In this document: piece by piece, positions 13,237 to 18,453 of the stretch
Position numbering within the stretch: position 1 is the stretch's first letter
Layout: the number at the start of each line of letters is the position of its first letter
Source: Candidatus Brocadiia bacterium
GTDB taxonomy: Bacteria > Planctomycetota > MHYJ01 > WSZJ01
Direction: 5' to 3'
Assembly: GCA_013360825.1 (NCBI GenBank)
Contig: JABWAY010000039.1
Span: forward strand, 1 to 18,453
DNA length: 18,453 nucleotides
Notes under the pieces: model-generated
What the model was told of the DNA's origin: nothing
The model's input: only the letters and a program-made list of their open reading frames with translations
Databases searched by the model: none
Made by a program: the position numbers and the translations under genes

Positions 13237-13528
13237 TGAGAAGTATAGCAAAGCTTGGGCCGGAACGGAAGTCTTGTCCAGATCCTGATGCGTGTCTACA
13301 AGATGAGTGGCACAAACACGTTATGATCAATCCGCAGGAGGGTTGCGCGATTCCCGTTCAGCGCCACGCGCATGCGTTGCACATTGGAACGATCGATTCG
13401 ATCATGTCGCAATGAAATCATCGTAAGACAATGGTAACGTTCACATTGCGCCAATTCTCACGATATGTTTCCGATTGGAACGAAATCGCGGTCGGAACAT
13501 CTCACCCACCCACCGCCCATAACCCAGC
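13237..13528. other. AT-richer noncoding stretch downstream of rng
   Basis: No convincing gene on either strand. G+C falls to 24 of 60 at 13381-13440 and 28 of 60 at 13441-13500, far below the flanks. It holds a 10-base direct repeat ATTGGAACGA (13383-13392 and 13474-13483), a GATCGA-T-TCGATC palindrome (13391-13403), and a possible hairpin between about 13467 and 13500. It includes the extended -10 of the candidate small RNA. Short frames here (for example 13194-13415 plus, 13112-13330 minus) lack ribosome-binding sites and family features. Confidence 0.55.
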
Positions 13529-15085
13529 TCACCCCTCCGCCCGCACCCGGCTTAACTCGTACCGCTCCACCTCAAACCCCACCTCCCCCAGAAGCGCCAC
13601 CCCCCGCCCATACCGCTCCTCCAGCTGCAGCAGATCCTTGCGCTTCACGTTCAGAATGTACTGCGCCACATCCGGATTCATCCGGACCTCGAGCGCCACG
13701 GAGGTCCCCGCATTCAACTCGTGCCGAATCAGCCTCAACAGCCAGAGCCCCATGCTCTCCACGCTCTTCACCAGCCCCGTCCCCCGACACGCCCGGCACT
13801 CCTCGAACGAGAGCCGCTTCACCCCAGGCCGGATCTTCTCCCGCGCCAGCTCCAGCAGCCCCAACCGGCTCATCCGCAGGATCGTCGTCTGGGACCGGTC
13901 CTTCTTGGCGACCTCCTTCATCGCACGCTCCACCTCGCGCCGGTGCTCGGACTCCTTGACGTCGATGAAGTCGATGACGATCACCCCGCCGATGTCGCGC
14001 AGCCGCAGCTGCCGCCCGATCTCCTCGCAGGCCTCGAGGTTCGTCCGGAGCGCCATCTCCTCCGGGGTCGCCCCGGCCGTCCGGCCGCTGTTCACATCCA
14101 CGGCCGTCAGCGCCTCGGTCTGCTCGATCACGATCGATCCCCCGCCGGGAAGCTCCACGCGCTTCGAATAGATCCCCTCGATCTGGGTTTCCACGCCGAA
14201 CTTGTGGAACAGAGGCTCGGCTTCCTCGTAGAGGAGGAAGCGGCCGCGGAATCGGGGCATGACGGCGGAGACGAACTCGATGGTCTTCTCGAGCACGGAG
14301 GGGGAGTCGATGTGGACTTCTTCGACTTCGGGGGTGAACAGGTCCCGGATGGTCCGGATGACCAGGTCGCTGTCGGTGTAAAGGGAGACGGGGGCGCGGT
14401 CGGCGGCGGCCTTTTCGGAGACGGCGCGCCAGAGGCGGACGACGCCGTCGAGATCCCGCTGGAGGTCGCGGCGCGCCTGGCCGGTGCCTGCGGTGCGGAC
14501 GATGAACCCGACGTCGGGGGGCGGGTCGAGCTCGGTGAGGAGGGATTTCAGGGCCTCACGTTCCGCCGGGTCGGGGATGCGCCGCGAGACCGCGAACCGG
14601 CGCGTCTGGGGGGTGAGGACGAGGTAGCGTCCCGGGATCGAGATGTCCATCGAAACGCTCGGTCCCTTGTCCCCGACCGGGTCGCGCGTCACCTGCACCA
14701 GGATCTCCTGACCCGGCCGGAGGGCTTCCCGCAGGTCGGGGGTAGGCCGCCGATCGTGCCGCTCCGGGCCGCGGCGCGCCGTGTCGGTCCCGGGCGCGGT
14801 GTCGGGGGGAGGCGACTGGCCCGCCGTGCGGGCCGGGCCGGCGGGGGCCGCGTGGGGCGCGACGACCTCCGACGCGTGCAGGAACGCGTTCTTCCCGAGG
14901 CCGATGTCCACGAACGCCGCCTGCAGGCTGAAGACGATGTTGATGACGCGGCCCTTGTAGATGTTCCCGACGAGCGTCTCGCGCGCCGCGCGCTCGATGT
15001 AGAACTCCTGCAGCACGCCCTCGTCGAGCACCGCGACGCGGACCTCCTCCGGGTCGGCCGCATTCACCAGCATCTTCCGGTTCAT
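13529..15085 (-). CDS. rng: Ribonuclease G/E family endoribonuclease
   Basis: 518 aa, closest to RNase G in size; it lacks the long C-terminal scaffold of RNase E. The family cleaves single-stranded AU-rich RNA with a 5'-monophosphate preference and matures 16S rRNA and degrades mRNA. An N-terminal S1 domain (about 35-150; GNIYKGRVINIVFSLQAAFVDIG) contains a Pro/Ala/Arg-rich insertion at about 76-118. The catalytic DNase I-like part has Asp330 in TAVDVNSGR and Asp372 in GVIVIDFIDV as metal ligands. The zinc-link Cys430-x-x-Cys433 lies in EECRACRGTG. The ATG at 15085 overlaps the DUF2344 stop as ATGA. Codon preference changes near 14180. The gene ends about 320 bases before the first terminator. 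Confidence 0.94.
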   Translation of the reverse strand: MNRKMLVNAADPEEVRVAVLDEGVLQEFYIERAARETLVGNIYKGRVINIVFSLQAAFVDIGLGKNAFLHASEVVAPHAAPAGPARTAGQSPPPDTAPGTDTARRGPERHDRRPTPDLREALRPGQEILVQVTRDPVGDKGPSVSMDISIPGRYLVLTPQTRRFAVSRRIPDPAEREALKSLLTELDPPPDVGFIVRTAGTGQARRDLQRDLDGVVRLWRAVSEKAAADRAPVSLYTDSDLVIRTIRDLFTPEVEEVHIDSPSVLEKTIEFVSAVMPRFRGRFLLYEEAEPLFHKFGVETQIEGIYSKRVELPGGGSIVIEQTEALTAVDVNSGRTAGATPEEMALRTNLEACEEIGRQLRLRDIGGVIVIDFIDVKESEHRREVERAMKEVAKKDRSQTTILRMSRLGLLELAREKIRPGVKRLSFEECRACRGTGLVKSVESMGLWLLRLIRHELNAGTSVALEVRMNPDVAQYILNVKRKDLLQLEERYGRGVALLGEVGFEVERYELSRVRAEG

Positions 15086-15768
15086 GCGCGGGCCCCCCCT
15101 TTGTCCGCCAGCACCGTGCGGGTCCGGACGAGCGGCGTCCCTCCCACCCCGAGGAGCTTCAGGATCTCCTCCGGTCGGGCTGCGCCGGAGTCGGTAATCC
15201 GGATCGTGAACCGCAGGACCCCGTCCTCGACCGTGATCGCGGCGATCCAGGGGCGGATGTCCACCGTCCGGACTCCCTCGGCGCTCCGCCGCTCGACGGG
15301 GACGGAGGGGAGAGCGAGAAGTGGCGCCGGGTCGGGCGTCGCGCCGGCGGGGAGCCGGGCCTCGTATTCGGCGGCGACCGCCGCCGCGCGGGCCGCGACC
15401 GCTTCGGCCCCCACGATCACGAGTCCTTCGGTGACCTGCGACCCCAGTCCGTCGCGCAGCTGTTCCGCAGGCCGGGGTTCCGTCAGCTCGATCTCCACCC
15501 GTTCGTCGAGCGACTCGACGCCGAGGGACAGGGCGGACAGGAACGTGATCCGCGGGCGCTGGTTGAACCCCTCCGAGAGAGACACGGGGAGGTCGGCGCG
15601 GCGGAGGGCGCGTTCGAAGAGGCGCATGAGGTCGTGATGGGAGTAGAAGCGAGCGGGGCCGGACTTGCGGAACTGGAGCCTGTAGAGGAAGCGGCCGCCG
15701 GCGGGGTCGCCCGGGGGCGGCCTGCGGTGCCTCTGGCGGGCTCCCCCTGCGTCCCGGCTATCTGCCAC
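15082..15768 (-). CDS. DUF2344 (TIGR03936-type) radical-SAM-linked protein
   Basis: 228 aa, starting with GTG at 15768, 11 bases inside the secretin 3' end; AGAGG lies about eight bases upstream. The N-terminal half carries the family signature: LYRLQFRKSGPARFYSHHDLMRLFERALRRADLPVSLSEGFNQRPRITF (about 28-76), then SLGVESLDERVEIEL. The family is known for being fused to, or encoded beside, a B12-binding radical SAM protein, and often stands next to rng; its function is unknown. No radical SAM gene is in the window. Upstream is the secretin, downstream rng with ATGA overlap, so all three are likely translated from one message. Confidence 0.85.
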   Translation of the reverse strand: MADSRDAGGARQRHRRPPPGDPAGGRFLYRLQFRKSGPARFYSHHDLMRLFERALRRADLPVSLSEGFNQRPRITFLSALSLGVESLDERVEIELTEPRPAEQLRDGLGSQVTEGLVIVGAEAVAARAAAVAAEYEARLPAGATPDPAPLLALPSVPVERRSAEGVRTVDIRPWIAAITVEDGVLRFTIRITDSGAARPEEILKLLGVGGTPLVRTRTVLADKGGARA

Positions 15769-17677
15769 CCCTGAGCCTCTCGTGCTCCAGGCGTTCCTTC
15801 TCCCGGGCCTGCCGGAGGCGCTCGGCCCATTCCCCGCGGGACTTTCCCTCGCGGAGCCGGTCGGACTCGGAGCTTTCCGCGGCCTTCTCGCGGTCGAGGC
15901 GTTCGGAGACGGCTCCCGCGGTTTCTCCGGCGCCGCGGACGAGGCGGGGGGTGATGAAGACGATCAGGTGGTTGCGCGTTTTCCGGGTATCGGTGTCGCG
16001 GAACAGGTGCCCGACGATCGGGATGTCGCCGAGGCCGGGGAGTTTCTGGATCGTCTTCCCGTCCCGGTCCTCGATCAGCCCCGCGACGACGGCGGTGTTG
16101 CCGCTCTCGACGAGCATCCGGGTGACGACGGTGGAGGTCGCGACGCGGGGGAGGAAGATCCGGGTCTCGGCGGCGCCGGGCAGGTCGGCGTCGTCCCCGA
16201 CCAGCTGGAACTCCTCGAATCCCGGCAGGATCGAACTGCCGCCGGTGAGCGTATTGGTCTGGGGGATGACGGTCATGACGATCTGGCTGCTTCCCGGAAC
16301 GACATGCGGGATGATGAGGAGCTGGAATCCGACCTGGATGGGGGAGCCCGGGGCCTCCACCACGCTCGTCGTCGTCCCGCCCGCCTGGGTCGCCGCGACC
16401 TCGACGTTCGCCCAGCGGATCGACTCCCCGACGAAAATCGTCGCCTCGGTGTCGGAAAGCACGGACAGGCTCGGCGCCTGCTCGAGGCGCGACGTCGCGT
16501 CCTCCTGGAAGAGGCGGAGCGTCGCAGTGATCCCGAGATCGGTCGCCCAGAACAGGTCCGTCGCGACGAAGTCGTTCCCGATCCCGAAGGGGAGCCGCGA
16601 GCGGCGGATGGTGGTCGAACTGGCCGGCGCGAGCCCGCCCGCTCCCGTGACGTACGGCTTGTTCGGCACGAACAGCGTCGAGGTCCCGACGCTGACCCCC
16701 GAGGCGTCCCCCGTCGTGTACCGGATGCCGACCTGCGCGAGATCGGAATTGCGCGTGGAGACGACCTTCACCTCGAGGTGGACCTGGTAGGGCTCGACGT
16801 CCAGCCGGGCGATCGCCGCCCCGATCTGCGCGAGCACGGGCCCGGTGTCGGTCACGATCACGCTGTTGGTCGACGAGACGTACTGCAGCGAGCCGACCGG
16901 CCTGTCACCCCGGCGTGTCAGCGCCGACTTGAGCGCCTCGATGATCGAGAACTCCCGCACGGCTTCTTCGTTCGGCTTCGGATCGCCGACCAGCGTGTCC
17001 GCCTTGATCTTCGGACGATAGAGGTCCTGCGGCCGCAGGTACCGGAACGAGAAAACCCGGGTCTCCAGCTGCATCGCCAGCCGCTCCGGCGTCACGATCC
17101 GCACGATCCCGCTCGGCTCCGTGACCGCGGCGTACCCCGCCGTCTTCACCAGGGCCTCGAGGGCGTCCTCCCAGGGGATGTCCTGGAAACGCATCGTGAC
17201 AGTCGCCTTCCCGTCGACCTCCGGCGCGATCACGATGTTCGCCCCCGCCTTCCCCGCGAGCACATCCAGGACCTCCACGAGCGGGGAATTGCGGAACTCG
17301 GCGGTCACCCGCGGCGGCCGCACGATCCGGATCAGCCGCGCCGACACCTCGCGCGGCACGGTCCCGGTCCGCTGGCAGACGAGGTCCAGCGCCTGGCGCC
17401 ACGGAATCTCGAGCAGCGTCACCGTCACCGTGCCGTCCACGCCGGCGTCCGGGACGATGTTCGTCCCGCTGATCTCCGACAGCCGCCGCGCGACCTCGGC
17501 CAGCGGCATCCCCCGGACGTCCAGCGAGACCCACGCGTCCTCGCGCCGCAGATCCGCCGGCCCCGAAATCCGCACGCTTCCCACGTCGGCCCCGGGCCCG
17601 TCCTGGCCCCGCGCCGGAACCGCCAGCGCCGCCACCAGAAGCCCCGCCACGACCGCCCGCCGGATCCACTCGGTCAT
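15758..17677 (-). CDS. pilQ: Type IV pilus/type II secretion secretin (PilQ-like)
   Basis: 639 aa. A signal peptide (1-24, ending VPARG) leads to two tandem STN-like domains at about 50-119 and 124-196; both contain the pattern IPW-x-x-AL-x-x-(L/V). An N1-like secretin domain (about 206-294; FSFRYLRPQDLY, then SSTNSVIVTDTGPVLAQI) follows. The beta-barrel secretin core (about 398-581) includes the signature LPGLGDIPIVGHLFR (546-560) and HLIVFITPRLV. A charged 55-residue tail closes it. Secretins form gated outer-membrane rings for pilus extrusion or protein export. GGAGG five bases before the ATG supports the start. The upstream gene encodes a PilP/GspC-like protein, consistent with a pilP-pilQ pair. 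The symbol is by similarity; a GspD-type role is not excluded. Confidence 0.88.
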   Translation of the reverse strand: MTEWIRRAVVAGLLVAALAVPARGQDGPGADVGSVRISGPADLRREDAWVSLDVRGMPLAEVARRLSEISGTNIVPDAGVDGTVTVTLLEIPWRQALDLVCQRTGTVPREVSARLIRIVRPPRVTAEFRNSPLVEVLDVLAGKAGANIVIAPEVDGKATVTMRFQDIPWEDALEALVKTAGYAAVTEPSGIVRIVTPERLAMQLETRVFSFRYLRPQDLYRPKIKADTLVGDPKPNEEAVREFSIIEALKSALTRRGDRPVGSLQYVSSTNSVIVTDTGPVLAQIGAAIARLDVEPYQVHLEVKVVSTRNSDLAQVGIRYTTGDASGVSVGTSTLFVPNKPYVTGAGGLAPASSTTIRRSRLPFGIGNDFVATDLFWATDLGITATLRLFQEDATSRLEQAPSLSVLSDTEATIFVGESIRWANVEVAATQAGGTTTSVVEAPGSPIQVGFQLLIIPHVVPGSSQIVMTVIPQTNTLTGGSSILPGFEEFQLVGDDADLPGAAETRIFLPRVATSTVVTRMLVESGNTAVVAGLIEDRDGKTIQKLPGLGDIPIVGHLFRDTDTRKTRNHLIVFITPRLVRGAGETAGAVSERLDREKAAESSESDRLREGKSRGEWAERLRQAREKERLEHERLRGGR

Positions 17678-17698
17678 CTCACCCTCCGCTGCCCCGCG

Positions 17699-18451
17699 TC
17701 ACTTCGGCCCCGGCTCCCCGCCGATCCGCAGACGCAGTTCCTCACCTTTGTAATCGAGAACCACCTCGTCCGCACGGATTTCCCGGATCGTGCATCCGTC
17801 GATTCCCGCCACGCCCTCCCCCTCCTCGCAGGAGCCGTTTCCCAGCAGGACGACCGAGTGGGAGACGGGGAGGATGACCGTCGTCCGGGCCCGGATCCGG
17901 GCGCCGAGCAGGTCGATCCCGAGTTCGAGCTCGAACGGTCCCGGCTCCTGGACCACCAGGACGCCGCTCGGCCGGCGGTCCTTGAGCCGCTCGTATCCCT
18001 CCAGCCGTACCCGGGCGCGTTTTTCCAGCGGCAGGGCCTCTTCGACCAGCTGCGCCACGGTCGCCTGCTCCGGCTTTCCGGCGAGTTCCGGGGAAGCGGA
18101 GAGCGCGTGGAGCGTCTGGACCATGCCGGGGAGGCGGGCCAGGCGTGCGGCGTCCCGCGCCTCGAACGCGTCGCGGATGTCGCGGAAGACCGACCGTGCG
18201 GTGGCGAGGGCGGCGCGGGCCGGATCGTAGTGGCGCGCGGCTTCGGCCAGGATTTCGCCGATCCGGACGACCGCCTGCGGGTCGCCGGTGTCGCGGATCC
18301 GGGCGGCGGCGAGGTGGAGGGACTTGCTGCGTTCGGCGAGGACGGCCTCGCGGTCGGCTTCGGGGAGGGAGGCGGCCTGGCGCATGGCGGCGAGGTCGTC
18401 CTGGGCGCGGTCGAGCAGGGTCCGGAGCTCGGCGGGGGAGAGCGGCACCCC
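17699..18451 (-). CDS. PilP/GspC-like periplasmic protein (5' partial)
   Basis: About 250 aa are visible. The frame remains open to the right edge; a GTG at 18448 is possible but the protein would then lack any signal or membrane anchor, so the true start is probably outside the window. The N-terminal two thirds is helical, with Ala, Arg and Glu prominent (about 5-150). The C-terminal part (about 180-245; VILPVSHSVVLLGNGSCEEGEGVAGIDGCTIREIRADEVVLDYKGEELRLRI) resembles the small beta domain of PilP/GspC, which ends with a D-x-V-x-L-x-Y-x-G-x-x-x-x-L pattern and binds the secretin. Two Cys lie in this domain. It ends 21 bases before the secretin gene. The assignment rests on this short pattern and on position. 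Confidence 0.5.
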   Translation of the reverse strand, partial: GVPLSPAELRTLLDRAQDDLAAMRQAASLPEADREAVLAERSKSLHLAAARIRDTGDPQAVVRIGEILAEAARHYDPARAALATARSVFRDIRDAFEARDAARLARLPGMVQTLHALSASPELAGKPEQATVAQLVEEALPLEKRARVRLEGYERLKDRRPSGVLVVQEPGPFELELGIDLLGARIRARTTVILPVSHSVVLLGNGSCEEGEGVAGIDGCTIREIRADEVVLDYKGEELRLRIGGEPGPK

Positions 18452-18453
18452 CG

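Noticed and set aside
13391..13403. GATCGATTCGATC palindrome as an operator
   Set aside because: It is not next to a start codon or a convincing promoter; kept only as a description of the noncoding stretch.
13194..13415. 73-aa plus-strand frame in the noncoding gap
   Set aside because: No ribosome-binding site, no family features, and it runs antisense through the small RNA hairpin.
13144..13528. 6S RNA, tmRNA, SRP RNA or RNase P RNA in the rng-ribBA gap
   Set aside because: No tRNA-like ends, no SRP GGAAGCAG-type loop, no RNase P core motifs, and the transcript unit is too short for 6S RNA.
1..18453. Mobile elements, CRISPR arrays or defence genes
   Set aside because: No transposase, integrase, regularly spaced repeat or recognised defence domain was seen on either strand.

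Overview
The window is about 18.5 kb of GC-rich DNA, mostly near 70% G+C by eye, packed with bacterial genes and short intergenic gaps. There are no tRNA or rRNA genes, no insertion sequences and no CRISPR array. KdsA (KDO synthesis for lipopolysaccharide) and an outer-membrane secretin point to a diderm, Gram-negative-type bacterium. ETF:quinone oxidoreductase and proline/glutamate catabolism suggest a respiring heterotroph. The gene mix would suit an uncultured high-GC lineage such as Planctomycetota, Acidobacteriota or Myxococcota, but the taxon cannot be fixed from the sequence alone.

Layout, left to right. (1) 3-1787, plus strand: a 5'-truncated helical protein with repeated LTxxQ-like motifs, followed by a secreted glycine-rich protein. 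(2) 1801-6010, minus strand: an alpha/beta hydrolase, a stand-alone response-regulator receiver, a lone NuoI-like ferredoxin, ETF:quinone oxidoreductase and a DUF3592 membrane protein, in transcription order. (3) 6060-7143, minus strand: a compact moaD-moaE-panD operon (molybdopterin synthase plus aspartate decarboxylase) with its own promoter, insulated by a strong terminator. (4) 7263-9869: a DUF1858 protein (minus) divergent from a delta-1-pyrroline-5-carboxylate dehydrogenase (plus), which is translationally coupled to a four-helix membrane protein; a perfect 31-bp inverted repeat lies exactly between the two predicted promoters. (5) 9902-11005: a phasin-like protein and a PHA-regulator DNA-binding-domain protein (minus) divergent from a PilZ-like gene (plus); a perfect palindrome overlaps the phasin promoter. 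(6) 11024-13077, minus: ribBA-kdsA with GTGA overlap. (7) 13078-13528: a 450-bp noncoding stretch with an AT-richer island and a strong candidate small RNA. (8) 13529-18453, minus: a PilP/GspC-like protein (cut by the window edge), a PilQ-like secretin, a DUF2344 protein and RNase G, tightly spaced or overlapping, so probably one operon.

The coding content is mainly core metabolism and cell envelope. The least explained material is noncoding. The best candidate for something undescribed is a roughly 90-nt minus-strand RNA at about 13144-13236, between rng and ribBA. It has an extended -10 promoter, a tandem 12-nt repeat at its 5' end, and a 12-bp terminator stem carrying a C-rich, anti-Shine-Dalgarno-like loop. 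Other points are two well-placed palindromic operators, several promoters so close to the start codon that the mRNAs should be leaderless, a MoaD whose terminal Gly-Gly is followed by two extra residues, an orphan NuoI-like protein beside ETF-QO, and abrupt codon-preference switches inside single genes.
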